Below, one piece after another: positions 26,601-35,205 of a stretch of DNA of 64,000 bases. Each line of letters opens with the position of its first letter. The stretch's first letter is position 1. This DNA is from Saprospiraceae bacterium (GTDB lineage Bacteria; Bacteroidota; Bacteroidia; Chitinophagales; Saprospiraceae), in NCBI GenBank assembly GCA_028285085.1, contig JANQQI010000026.1, forward strand, positions 1 to 64,000. Reading direction: 5' to 3'. Made by a program: the position numbers and the translations under genes. Below the pieces are notes generated by a model that saw nothing but the letters and a program-made list of their open reading frames with translations, had not been told where the DNA came from and made no database searches.

Positions 26601-26852
26601 TGGCCTCGCCCCAATGCTGATTACCACTTTTTTGCGCCGCCACTAGCCGAGACTGCCCAATTAATCCTTAACTTAAAAGACCAAGACCTACTCGATGTTG
26701 ACTTCGACGAAATGGTTTGGGGGCTGATCCACATGAGCATTATTCGTTTATTTCCCTATATGAATCGAAAATTCGAATTTGTCCTTTACGCGCTCTTACA
26801 CAAACAATACTCTACGACTGCCGTTGAGTCTAAGCTCCAAAAACAACTATGA
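23640..26852 (+). CDS. lanB: Lantibiotic dehydratase LanB (full length, with C-terminal elimination domain)
   Basis: A 1070-residue class I dehydratase starting at TTG 23640; an in-frame stop at 23631 leaves no ATG option, and residues 1-20 (LSPHFILRCPLLPY) are the family N terminus. The N-terminal glutamylation domain (~1-700) contains LSRMTFRATPFGLFAG with Arg93, Thr95 and Pro96 in the conserved RxTPFGLF motif. The elimination (SpaB_C-type) domain is about residues 785-1060: EWLYFKVYLG..., FFFIRYSDPEFHLRIRFR and YGREIERYG. Using glutamyl-tRNA(Glu), it would glutamylate Ser/Thr of the core peptides and then eliminate glutamate to give dehydro residues. Some Bacteroidota clusters split these domains; here they are fused. 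It overlaps the next gene by 4 bases (ATGA). Confidence 0.94.
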   Translation: MKNYQLSPHFILRCPLLPYTEMIRRLDGADHAATSKIMKAYFAQPQVFEALLIAAPELAERCRQWLNDELNSNSRSQDIETGLMRYLSRMTFRATPFGLFAGYSVGEWQKTPDVTFYANQKHLKRRSRLNIEFIYQYLKMIVHSPTAKACCRFFTNTTTYQMGDELRYLEFKLDGKKDRDRISSVEDNEFLQAVLVRAREGAYYQELIRLLTDMEVDDESAAEFVDDLISSDLLHNELLHLPVLGKDYLMHAIDILDRIKVDFQLANKHELVQAQTKLKQLQADLNQFDQQVAEGATNGDFLKKAAQRWFDKEEPEAFPLQVEMFRPLKSSQLDYTIAASVRRALKVANRFSPHGQGEHSNLRRFRNAFLQRFEGREMPLMQALDPESGIAYPNPDTIKAGKLGFIEDVPAGRNQNNGQTPTVRWGEIDAYLFKLCQRAQKEQLHEVEIKDEDIRDLPQDWKTNPWSINAQIALLDRESPIPGKPLIQLKVAGGSCSANLISRFSGLDAQLDEHVQNIPRQEQELQPEVILAEIVHHAKLEHGNFMFRPHLRKYEIPLQAVSLLPPEQQIPVDDLFVSVNGERVILRSKRLNREIVPMLTIPHNFNATFNLGVYRFLCNLQTQNRTAWFNFSWRDTSQLFTFLPRVRYENIILAPAQWYCRKEQVEHMYKLQDRTLQEAIKAFRAEWRIPRYVCIAHPGSDNKLFVDLDNPVFQEVFRKFLRKNPMVHIIESLFPEHEPMLKDEADEGYANEMLVSFVHKVHRPWPKPKRQTESPLPIPRSFAPGSEWLYFKVYLGVNSADEFLTDKLLPLVNHLRKHQLIRQFFFIRYSDPEFHLRIRFRVSDPQHLGQLMYHWHQITGPLVHQDIIKKVQLDTYGREIERYGAKSIELAERIFDLDSGHIIGFLRRQKEHPESETLRWQLGLAIFEDYLTAFGYTGHSRAAFIQRGYDNYFREFSGSKHTLKAINKKYKQHQAAIRDIVNGSQQLWPRPNADYHFFAPPLAETAQLILNLKDQDLLDVDFDEMVWGLIHMSIIRLFPYMNRKFEFVLYALLHKQYSTTAVESKLQKQL

Positions 26853-28753
26853 ATCACGAAAACGACACCTCTACCCTAGCCTTGCCTTCAATCCAGGCAA
26901 CTCTTGATCGGCTAGCCCTAAAGGCTCAAAGCATTGATCAGCAGACTCCCGTATCCTTAGCTGATGGTGCTTGTGGTATCTTGTTGGTTTTGCTCGAAGC
27001 ATATCAACAAGCCGCCGATCCTCGGTTGTTGGATACGGCCCGAAATCTAGCCAATCAACTTCTTATCAGGGCAGATCAGCAAGCTGGCCATCACTACGGA
27101 CTTTGGCAAGGTAAAGGTGGACTCATTTTCGCCCTCACCGAACTTTATCGGCTCAGTGGCGAAGACCACTGGCGGCAGCAAGCTTTACAACTAGCCGAAG
27201 GAATTGCTGCTTTCTTACAATCTAAGTATGCCAACAGTGGATGGTACGATGGTAAGAGCGGCAGCTTGCAGGCACTTTATCATTTGTTACTACACTATGA
27301 ATCCAACCAAACCCTTGTTGGCGCCTTGCTTTGGCAGGGGGTTACTGAGCTGATTCATGCGACTCGTTGTCGGGGCGGTGGCGTTTGTTGGGATCTCGGC
27401 AAAGATCATATTGACGGCCGGATTGGACATGGTGCAGGAAGCAGTGGCGTGGCATTTACCCTGGCTCACTTTTGTGCAGATACTAGCTTTGCTCAGGAAA
27501 TGATTAGAGAGGCTATCGCTTACGAAAATATACACTGGTCAGAGGAGGCAGGCAATTGGCCAGATTTGTATCGGCCCATTCAATCTGCAGCCACTGATGC
27601 GGAGTATCGACAGCGCTATCAAGATGAAGGACCTCAAGTCTTAGCCCCAGATTATCATCAATGGAATACACGCCAAGGCACTTTAGGGGTATTGCTAAAT
27701 CGTGCGTTGATTTGGCACTATGAGCCGGAAATTGCCGAGCGCGATGTGATCAGGGCTTTACAGCAGCTTAGCCAGCCAGACGTTGCGCCAAATCAATGGC
27801 AAATGATCGACTGTCTAAGTTTTGAGCAGAGCCGGGCGATTCTGGATAAACAACTCACGGGCACGGCTCACGCTCAACTGTTGGCACTTGATGAAGCTGT
27901 ACAAGCACATTTGTACACATTCCAGCCCGCCCAAGAAGAGGGTTTAGCTGAAGGGCAAGCCGGCTGGGTACTATACTGGCTCATGCGGCGCAGTGGTTCC
28001 GGCCATCCCCTCTTCCAACCGGTACAACGTGGTCAAATACAATTACAAAAGGGACATTGGCAATTAGCTTTGTTGCAGCAGCATTTTCGGCACAGCCATC
28101 AAATCTTGCAACAAAGTGGTGCCTTCAATGCCCCGGAGACGATGGCAGAATTCGCGAATTACACCAGCCAGCAATTACCAAATATGCAGCGACAGCTTTG
28201 TGATCGTTTCGTTGATCAGGCACAAGGACCACATCGGGCCGCTTTCAAAGAATTATTTGAGCTTGAACGCGAATTGTTCCGTTACGAACAACGACCACAA
28301 TCCCGAGTGCAGCTTTTTATCGAACAATACTTCCAGTACGAACTAGCAGAATACTTACTCGGGCATAATGACGCGTTTATTTTACAACAAACTTATCAAT
28401 TCCGTCCCACGGTTCTCTTTCGAGAAACACAGTGGAAGTGGCCCATCGAGCAGCTGACTGATAATCTTTTGCATAATCTGGAAAAACCAGCGGATCACTA
28501 TGATTTGCTCATTGTGCCAAATTACCAGCATGGCTTGGTACGTCTTACTTATTTAGATGGCTTCGATCAGGTATTCGTCAATTTCGAACAAGCCATTAGT
28601 GGAGAAGAACTCATCTTAGCTATCCGTGCAGAGATGGAGATGAGCAAAGAACAAATCGGAGAGCTGAAAAGCACTTTAGTACGGTTTATCATTCAAAGTA
28701 TCCAAAAAGGTTACTTGGTCTGTCCGAACATAAAAATAAATACGAGGGCTTAA
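26849..28753 (+). CDS. Degenerate LanC-like protein with C-terminal RRE-like region
   Basis: A 634-residue protein overlapping lanB by 4 bases. Residues ~30-400 follow the LanC barrel pattern (LADGACGILLVL, LWQGKGGLIFAL, WYDGKSGSLQAL, GRIGHGAGSSGVAF at 191-204, HQWNTRQGTLGVLL, LAEGQAGWVLYWL). The zinc ligands are lost: the WCYG position reads WNTRQG (272-277) and the CHG position AEGQAG (367-372). Catalytic cyclisation is therefore unlikely. Residues ~400-540 are helical. Residues ~550-634 show three short strands and three helices (LIVPNYQ, LVRLTYL, VFVNFEQ, then ISGEELILAI...FIIQSIQKGYLVC), resembling the PqqD-like RiPP recognition element that binds leader peptides. It could be a scaffold bringing leaders to LanB/LanC; this is inference. 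Confidence 0.7.
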   Translation: MNHENDTSTLALPSIQATLDRLALKAQSIDQQTPVSLADGACGILLVLLEAYQQAADPRLLDTARNLANQLLIRADQQAGHHYGLWQGKGGLIFALTELYRLSGEDHWRQQALQLAEGIAAFLQSKYANSGWYDGKSGSLQALYHLLLHYESNQTLVGALLWQGVTELIHATRCRGGGVCWDLGKDHIDGRIGHGAGSSGVAFTLAHFCADTSFAQEMIREAIAYENIHWSEEAGNWPDLYRPIQSAATDAEYRQRYQDEGPQVLAPDYHQWNTRQGTLGVLLNRALIWHYEPEIAERDVIRALQQLSQPDVAPNQWQMIDCLSFEQSRAILDKQLTGTAHAQLLALDEAVQAHLYTFQPAQEEGLAEGQAGWVLYWLMRRSGSGHPLFQPVQRGQIQLQKGHWQLALLQQHFRHSHQILQQSGAFNAPETMAEFANYTSQQLPNMQRQLCDRFVDQAQGPHRAAFKELFELERELFRYEQRPQSRVQLFIEQYFQYELAEYLLGHNDAFILQQTYQFRPTVLFRETQWKWPIEQLTDNLLHNLEKPADHYDLLIVPNYQHGLVRLTYLDGFDQVFVNFEQAISGEELILAIRAEMEMSKEQIGELKSTLVRFIIQSIQKGYLVCPNIKINTRA

Positions 28754-28756
28754 AAT

Positions 28757-30949
28757 ATGTTTAAAAAGTCGTTTCCAATCATTCGACAAAAGGAGCAGGC
28801 CGACTGCGGCTTGACCTGTCTGCAAATGGTGTCCAAGTACTACGGACAGTTCCATAGTTTGCAGCAATTGAGGCGTCAGGTCTACTTTCACCGGCAAGGC
28901 GTGTCGCTAAAAGGGCTCAGTGATTTGGCGGAGGCGATTGGATTTCAAACTTTAGGCGCAAAATTGACCTGGGACGGCACGGAGGAAGAGAGTGGATTAC
29001 GGGATATTCACCTGCCTTGCGTTTTACTTTGGAATCAGCATCATTACGTCATCCTGTACAAGATCAATAAGCGATACGCCTGGATTGCAGATCCGGCCCG
29101 TGGTAAGATGCGTCTATCCCGCAAGGAGTTTCTCAGCGAATGGGTCATCAAGGAGGATAAAGGTATCGTTTTGCTTTTGACCCCTACCCCCCGTTTCTAC
29201 GAAACAGAAAATGAAGAAATAGACCGCACTGGTTTTGGCTATGTCTTTCGCTACCTCATCCCTTATCGGGGGTTATTCGGACAGGTTGGATTAGGCCTCA
29301 TTGTGCGCATCGCCTTCTCAGTTCTGTTTCCTTTCCTCACCCAATCGGTGGTGGATATCGGGATTGCCAATCAGGATCTGAGTTTTATCTTCTTGATTCT
29401 AGTGGCGCAGATTATGCTTTTTGTCAGTTCGACCATGGTGAGTATTTTACGAACTTGGATCTTCTTGCACGTGGGAACACGGGTAAGCTTTGCCTTGATC
29501 TATGATTTTCTAACCAAACTGGTAAAACTACCCCTGAGTTTTTTCTATCGTAAAACCAGCGGGGAAATCCTGCAGCGGATTCAGGAGCACGAACGGATCA
29601 ACGCCTTTTTATCCAGTACAACCGTTGATATTGTCTTTTCGATGTTCAATCTGGTCATTTTCAGTTTCATTCTGTTCTATTACAGTGCAACGATTTTCTT
29701 TGTTTTCTGGGGCGCTAGCATCCTGTATCTGGTTTGGATTTTAATCTTTTTAAAAAGAAGACGTAAAATTGATTACGAGAGTTTTCAGTACCAGGCGAAT
29801 AATCAAACTAAGCTCATTGAAATCATTGACGGAATCCAAGAGCTGAAACTCCAAAACAGCGAACGGAAGCGGCTTTGGGAATGGGCTACTTTGCAAGGAC
29901 AAATTTTTAAAGTCAATATCAAAAACCTGATCGTCAACCAAATGCAAGGTCAGGGGGCTGGTTTTATCAATCAACTCAAGAATATTTTTATCACTTTCCT
30001 TGCTGCCAAAGCCGTTGTTGATGGTAATATGACCCTGGGGATGATGCTTTCTACCCAGTATATCATAGGACAAATTGACGGGCCACTCAATTCTATGATT
30101 GGCTTCGTACAAAGCTATCAGGATGCGAAAATGAGCTTGGAACGGGTCGGACGGATCAATGAAGAACCCGAAGAAGAGGAAGATCACGAAAACAAAGTGG
30201 CCGTGCTTCCAGCCGGCGATATTGAGATTGAAAGCTTATTCTTTCGCTATCACAACGAGCAAGCTTACATCTTAAAGGATATTAATATCACTATCCCCCG
30301 GAATAAAATTACAGCCATCGTCGGACATAGCGGAAGTGGAAAAACAACTTTACTAAAACTCATTCTGGGTTTTTTCAAAGCTAACGAAGGAAAAATTCGG
30401 ATTGGGAATACCGATTTACACCAAATTCGCAATAGTACCTGGCGGGAAACCTGTGGCGTGGTGATGCAGGAAAGCTATCTTTTTAGTGATAGTATTGCGA
30501 ATAATGTTATCGAAGGAGAAGAAAAAGTGAATATTGAACAACTACATCGCGCGTTGGATTTTGTGAATTTGACAGAATTCATCAATAGTCTACCAAACGG
30601 TATTAATACCGATGCCGGGGCTCGGGGCGTATTTATGAGTCAGGGACAAAAACAGCGTATTTTACTGGCTCGAGCCATTTATAAAAATCCAAATTTCATC
30701 TTCCTCGATGAGGCAACAAACTCTCTAGATGCCTATAATGAAAAAGTCATCATGGAGAACCTCACAAAATTCTATACTGGTCGGACCGTCATGATTGTGG
30801 CCCACCGCCTGAGTACTGTTAAAGATGCGGATCAGATCATTGTATTGAAAAATGGTGAGATCGTTGAGGTGGGTACACACGATATTTTAGTACAACAGCG
30901 CGGCCATTATTACACGTTAGTGAACAATCAGTTAACGTTAGAAATTTAA
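28757..30949 (+). CDS. lanT: Peptidase-containing ABC exporter (C39 domain, LanT-like)
   Basis: A 730-residue fused exporter. The N-terminal C39 peptidase (1-~140) has Cys17 in QADCGLTCLQ, His96 in HHYVILY and Asp112 in IADPARG, so it should cleave after the double Gly of the three precursors. An ABC membrane domain follows (~155-460, about six helices). The nucleotide-binding domain has Walker A GHSGSGKTT, a signature reading MSQGQKQR instead of LSGGQ (tolerated in many bacteriocin exporters), Walker B FIFLDEATNSLD and the H-loop VAHRLS. It works with the HlyD adaptor encoded 20 bases downstream. Such a combined protease/exporter is typical for class II lanthipeptides and bacteriocins, but here serves class I enzymes. 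Confidence 0.95.
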   Translation: MFKKSFPIIRQKEQADCGLTCLQMVSKYYGQFHSLQQLRRQVYFHRQGVSLKGLSDLAEAIGFQTLGAKLTWDGTEEESGLRDIHLPCVLLWNQHHYVILYKINKRYAWIADPARGKMRLSRKEFLSEWVIKEDKGIVLLLTPTPRFYETENEEIDRTGFGYVFRYLIPYRGLFGQVGLGLIVRIAFSVLFPFLTQSVVDIGIANQDLSFIFLILVAQIMLFVSSTMVSILRTWIFLHVGTRVSFALIYDFLTKLVKLPLSFFYRKTSGEILQRIQEHERINAFLSSTTVDIVFSMFNLVIFSFILFYYSATIFFVFWGASILYLVWILIFLKRRRKIDYESFQYQANNQTKLIEIIDGIQELKLQNSERKRLWEWATLQGQIFKVNIKNLIVNQMQGQGAGFINQLKNIFITFLAAKAVVDGNMTLGMMLSTQYIIGQIDGPLNSMIGFVQSYQDAKMSLERVGRINEEPEEEEDHENKVAVLPAGDIEIESLFFRYHNEQAYILKDINITIPRNKITAIVGHSGSGKTTLLKLILGFFKANEGKIRIGNTDLHQIRNSTWRETCGVVMQESYLFSDSIANNVIEGEEKVNIEQLHRALDFVNLTEFINSLPNGINTDAGARGVFMSQGQKQRILLARAIYKNPNFIFLDEATNSLDAYNEKVIMENLTKFYTGRTVMIVAHRLSTVKDADQIIVLKNGEIVEVGTHDILVQQRGHYYTLVNNQLTLEI

Positions 30950-30969
30950 TACTTACGATAATTCATCTT

Positions 30970-32247
30970 ATGCCTTCAATTTTCGGAGAATATCGGGAAA
31001 AAAAAGAAATCCAACAGGTCATCGGCAAGATGCCCGGCTGGATTCGTTGGGGGATCAGTGTCATTTTCCTGGCCGTTGCCATTATCTTTTCTACCACTTG
31101 GCTGCTGGAGTATTCTGACGCGGTCGAAGCACCAATTGTCATCAACGCAGCTAACGCTCCTGTGCGTGTTTTCCCGGAAAAAATCGGCATTATTGACTCC
31201 ATTTTGGTTGCTGAAGGCCAGTACATCGAAGAAGGTCGTCTGCTGGCCGTCCTTCAGACGCCGGGAGACTGGCGAGATATCCTTAATCTGGAAACGGACC
31301 TAAGCGCACTCAAACAAGCAGAGAACATCGATTTTAAGATTAAGACCGAAGCCAAGTTGGGTATCTTGCAAGACGCCTACGCTATATTTTTACAAAATCT
31401 CAACAACTATCAATATTTCATAAAGAACAATATCTATCGCCAACGTATCACGGCCGTAAAAGATCGCGTCCAGTTGATCCGTGAGCTCATTTCTGCGCTC
31501 GGCCAACAGGTCCAAACCGCAGATACCGAGCTGGGCATCACCGCCCGTGACCTCAATCGAAACGAACAGATGCTGGCCGACGGGCTGATCAGCGAAACGG
31601 ATCTCGAAAATAAGCAAGTTAATTTTTACCGCAATAAACGACAAAATCAACGCCTCGAATCCGAGATCATTCAACACCAAATTACGATTAATGAACTCAA
31701 TGCTCAAGTGGTCGAGCTCGGCCAGTCACTTCGCGATGAAGAACAACAACAACGTGTCCAATTGTTCACTTCGGTCGATATTTTGCGTGACCGTATCCGA
31801 GTCTGGAAACAGGCGCACCTGATTTATGCTCCGGTGAGCGGCCGTATTTCGCTTATGGCACTTCTCCGCCCCAAAATGCGGGTTGGCCCGGATCAACCCT
31901 TGCTGACCTTGGTTCCTCAAGAAGATCCTAGCCGTATCGAAGGGTTAGCTTCTGTCGGTGGACAAAATTTTGGGAAAATTGAAGCAGGCATGCCCGTAAA
32001 AGTGTACCTCGAAAGCTTCCCCCACGAGCAATACGGAGTCTTGGAAGGTGTCGTTGAGCACATTGGATTGGTCCCCCAGGATAATAACTATATGATTGAG
32101 ATCAGCTTTCCCAATCAACTGCGCACCAGCTATAAACTGGACTTACCTTTTAAGCAAGAGATGCGCGGTCAAGCCAAGATTATTGTCAAGCCCAAACGAC
32201 TTATCCAACGCTTGACCGAGCAGATTATCGCTCGCACGGAGCTCTAG
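30970..32247 (+). CDS. HlyD-family membrane fusion protein for peptide export
   Basis: A 425-residue adaptor with a single transmembrane helix near residues 24-48 (WIRWGISVIFLAVAIIFSTTWLL), a biotinyl-lipoyl-like half motif (VFPEKIGIIDSILVAEGQYIEEGRLLAVLQ) around 67-96, a long helical hairpin (~100-265), then the second lipoyl half (IYAPVSGRISLMALL) and a beta-barrel domain (GMPVKVYLESFPHEQYGVLEGVV). It links the ABC exporter in the inner membrane to an outer-membrane channel, which is not encoded here. It closes the lanthipeptide operon. Its stop TAG shares the palindrome CTAG with the stop of the opposing gene, so no terminator separates the two convergent genes. Confidence 0.93.
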   Translation: MPSIFGEYREKKEIQQVIGKMPGWIRWGISVIFLAVAIIFSTTWLLEYSDAVEAPIVINAANAPVRVFPEKIGIIDSILVAEGQYIEEGRLLAVLQTPGDWRDILNLETDLSALKQAENIDFKIKTEAKLGILQDAYAIFLQNLNNYQYFIKNNIYRQRITAVKDRVQLIRELISALGQQVQTADTELGITARDLNRNEQMLADGLISETDLENKQVNFYRNKRQNQRLESEIIQHQITINELNAQVVELGQSLRDEEQQQRVQLFTSVDILRDRIRVWKQAHLIYAPVSGRISLMALLRPKMRVGPDQPLLTLVPQEDPSRIEGLASVGGQNFGKIEAGMPVKVYLESFPHEQYGVLEGVVEHIGLVPQDNNYMIEISFPNQLRTSYKLDLPFKQEMRGQAKIIVKPKRLIQRLTEQIIARTEL

Positions 32248-34970
32248 TATTTACTAAATTGTATAGATCGCTGCCCGTGCTGATTACCTAAGTGCAGGGT
32301 ATATACACCAGCAGGCCAAGTGTCCGTTGACACGCTAAATTCTAATTGATTGCCGCTTGCTGTAAAATTTTGCTGCCATACCTGTTGTCCTAAGGTATTA
32401 AAAATGGTAGCCTTTACTTGTCGTTCTGCCCAAAGTCCCGAAGCGGTAACGGTAAGTTGATCTTGAACAGGATTGGGTTGGAGTTGGATGTCCCAGTTTC
32501 GCACTTCGAACTCAGTTGTACTTACCAGCCATGGTGGTAGTAAATTAATATTAAACCAGGTCGTATCTGCACCATTACAAGTGGCATCATTCCAGGCAAC
32601 AAGCTGTACCGTATAGTTGTCAAAATCGGGATAGGTATGTTGAGGATTTATTTCAGAAGAGATAACACCATCACCAAAACTCCATTGAATACTATCGGCA
32701 TTAAGCCCTGTAAAGGTAAATTGCCAACTCAGTGAATCTTCTTCGTTGATAAGATTAGCAGTCCCAGATGCGCCAACAATATTGCGTTCGAAGTCGATTT
32801 TGATGATTCCACCATCACAAAATACGTCTTGTTCATCTCCATCCGCATAGGCGTTAGGGAGTGTTTCTAAAACCCCAAAATCAGCATCATCACAAGAGCA
32901 AACGCCGATATAGATAGTCCCATTTTTATCAAAATGATTAATACCTCCATCCGTATGGGTAGCATTACCCAGATATGTAGCATATTCCAAATCTGTCGCC
33001 ATTGGAGATAGTACCCCCACATAGAATTCATCCTGTCCTGTTTCGCCATCAATACTTACAGGGAGTCCCTCATGGGCTTCAAATCCCTCAAAATAGATAG
33101 CGCCACACTTATCAACCATGAAGCCGTGAGGAATAAAATCAAAGGCACCTTGCATCGCCTCTACTCCGATAACGGTGCTATAATTCAACTCATTCAACTC
33201 AGAATTCAGGGACATTATAAACTGCCGACTATTAATGCCGGCAGAATAAACATTGTCAGAAATTGGCATAATACCTCTGGTCAATCCCATACAATGAATA
33301 TTGTTATCTTGATCAAAGTCCATAAGTAATATTGAATCATCGTGACCTGTTCCCCAAAATGTAGAAGCTAATAAGGTACTTCCGTCACTAGACAATTTTG
33401 CAATAAATGCATCCGTCGCCCCTCCATTCCATTCAGTTTGTAAAGCATTAGTCGTTGTTGGAAAGGTTGTATTATCAGTATAGCCCGCAACGTACACATT
33501 AAGGTCATCATCCACACGTAAACAAGCAATACGATCTTTTCCAATATCTCCCAAATATGTCGCCCACTTAAGATTTGTCAGGTTATTATTGATTTTTAAA
33601 ATGACGCCGTCTTGTTCCGTTGAACCATCCACCTCATCATTTATGGTATCGTACGCATTATTAGTCACTGGAAAATCTGAAGAATTGGTACTAGTAGCGA
33701 TGTAGATATCTCCAAAGCGATCAATTACCATTTCGGAACGCAATGAATAAGTATTATATCCAATAATAGCAGTAAGAAAATAAGCATCATAGTCACTCCC
33801 CCCTATAAAAGTGGAAGCCAACAAATCACTACCATCAGCATTTAATTTGGAAATAGTGATATCTGTTTCTCCCCCAAATTCAGTTTGAAATGCATCGGTA
33901 GATGTTGGAAAATCCGAACTGCTGCTGGTCGTAAATAAATAGACTTGATTTTGATGATCAGTTACTAAACTAAGCGGGAATTCCGTCTTTTCACCCCCTA
34001 AATAAGTGCAATAAATTAACTCCGAACCATCTTCATTAAATTTGCTTATATACGCATCCCCAACCCCATTAAAAGTCTGATCGTAGGCACCCGTTGTTAC
34101 ATTAAACCCACCATCATATACAAGACCATATAAGTAGGTATTTCCGTATTGATCATAAGTCGCACCGTGCCCAAAAGCAGTTGCTAACCCCACTCCCGGA
34201 CGTCCGATAAGCGTCGCCGCTACCACCGTTGGATCAATCAGAATTGGCCAGTCAGGATCATAGCCCTCTGGAAATTCAAAACGTACACGGTCACCTTCTA
34301 ACACATAAGAACAGGCGAGCAAACGACGCTCGCCCTGTACAACTTGATATGCCAGTGGCTCCGCCTCGATAATTTGGCCAATAGAGGTCTCGATTTGCAG
34401 TTGGCCATTCTCCAGGCTCAAGCCATCTGCTCCGGTATATTGCCACTGAATTTGGGCTGGATCACTTCCGGCTGTAATCCAGAAGTTGTATTTCAAGTTT
34501 TGCAGATCGCTGGTTACTTCGAGATCAATGCCTGGATATAAATCATCGTACCATACTTTATCGTAAGCTCCGACCCCACTGGCCCAACGCTTTGAATCAT
34601 TTCCTAAGAAATAGTTGTAATTGGCTTTTTGTCGACCTTCGCCACGCAATTGAGTCGTTTGCGCGTCCAGAAATTTTACTCTGTAACCATGAAAAGGAAT
34701 TGTAATGGGTTCAGCCTGCTTATCATACACTACATTGTGCAAATCTAAGCCCTCGGCTGTTTCACTGGCAAAGGCATAATGAAAACCATCAACTGCAAAC
34801 GCAACTCGACTAAACTGTCCTAAACTTGCCTGGTATCGGATCGCAGTAGGCCACTGATTTTTATTTTCAACAAATCTAAACTCTTGCGCAGATAGATGTA
34901 GATTACCTTGAAATAGAATGCATAAAAGGAAAAAAAACAGGTACTGAAAAGTGGACGTTTTCATAAGCAA
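32244..34970 (-). CDS. T9SS-secreted protein with SBBP-type beta-propeller repeats, PKD domain and sorting domain
   Basis: A 908-residue protein with a signal peptide (1-29, ending LSAQ). Residues ~30-280 form the N-terminal domain commonly found before SBBP repeats in Bacteroidota (FVENKNQWPTAIRYQA..., FLGNDSKRWASGV, DLYPGIDLEV). Residues ~290-690 hold about seven repeats of the SBBP type (e.g. DAYISKFNEDGSELIYCTYLGG, DITISKLNADGSDLLASTFIGG), each ~55 residues. A PKD domain (~730-810; WSFGDGVISSEINPQHTYPDFDNYTV) follows. The last ~80 residues are a type A T9SS sorting domain (LQPNPVQDQLTV... WPAGVYTLHL). It is expected to be exported and attached to the cell surface. No catalytic domain was seen; adhesion or carbohydrate interaction is plausible. 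Gap 34971-35205 upstream has only a weak 7-bp inverted repeat. Confidence 0.88.
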   Translation of the reverse strand: MLMKTSTFQYLFFFLLCILFQGNLHLSAQEFRFVENKNQWPTAIRYQASLGQFSRVAFAVDGFHYAFASETAEGLDLHNVVYDKQAEPITIPFHGYRVKFLDAQTTQLRGEGRQKANYNYFLGNDSKRWASGVGAYDKVWYDDLYPGIDLEVTSDLQNLKYNFWITAGSDPAQIQWQYTGADGLSLENGQLQIETSIGQIIEAEPLAYQVVQGERRLLACSYVLEGDRVRFEFPEGYDPDWPILIDPTVVAATLIGRPGVGLATAFGHGATYDQYGNTYLYGLVYDGGFNVTTGAYDQTFNGVGDAYISKFNEDGSELIYCTYLGGEKTEFPLSLVTDHQNQVYLFTTSSSSDFPTSTDAFQTEFGGETDITISKLNADGSDLLASTFIGGSDYDAYFLTAIIGYNTYSLRSEMVIDRFGDIYIATSTNSSDFPVTNNAYDTINDEVDGSTEQDGVILKINNNLTNLKWATYLGDIGKDRIACLRVDDDLNVYVAGYTDNTTFPTTTNALQTEWNGGATDAFIAKLSSDGSTLLASTFWGTGHDDSILLMDFDQDNNIHCMGLTRGIMPISDNVYSAGINSRQFIMSLNSELNELNYSTVIGVEAMQGAFDFIPHGFMVDKCGAIYFEGFEAHEGLPVSIDGETGQDEFYVGVLSPMATDLEYATYLGNATHTDGGINHFDKNGTIYIGVCSCDDADFGVLETLPNAYADGDEQDVFCDGGIIKIDFERNIVGASGTANLINEEDSLSWQFTFTGLNADSIQWSFGDGVISSEINPQHTYPDFDNYTVQLVAWNDATCNGADTTWFNINLLPPWLVSTTEFEVRNWDIQLQPNPVQDQLTVTASGLWAERQVKATIFNTLGQQVWQQNFTASGNQLEFSVSTDTWPAGVYTLHLGNQHGQRSIQFSKY

Positions 34971-35205
34971 ATAGTTTACCGAAAAGATGATGGGATTGTA
35001 ATATGCTTCACTTCGAAAGCGAGTTTAAATATTCATAAACTGTGGTAAACTCACTCATTACTAATTTAGCGATTTCTGCAATACGATTTAACCTTGGTAT
35101 TGGCGCTCAGTTTACAAAAGACTGTATAAATATCTTTGACATTAGTCGAATTTACTCTCGTCACTAATAAGTCTCTTTTATTTTAACAAGACATTCTATC
35201 CGACT

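Larger units (their letters stand above)
20361..32247 (+). other. Class I lanthipeptide biosynthetic gene cluster
   Basis: Nine plus-strand genes encode everything needed for a lanthipeptide: three precursors, LanC cyclase, flavin monooxygenase, LanB dehydratase, degenerate second LanC-like protein, C39-peptidase ABC exporter and HlyD adaptor. From lanC (21472) on, gaps are 22, 22, -4, 3 and 20 bases, indicating an operon. No LanFEG immunity transporter, LanP protease or dedicated regulator is seen. The two upstream glycosyltransferase-like genes may belong to it. Confidence 0.85.
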
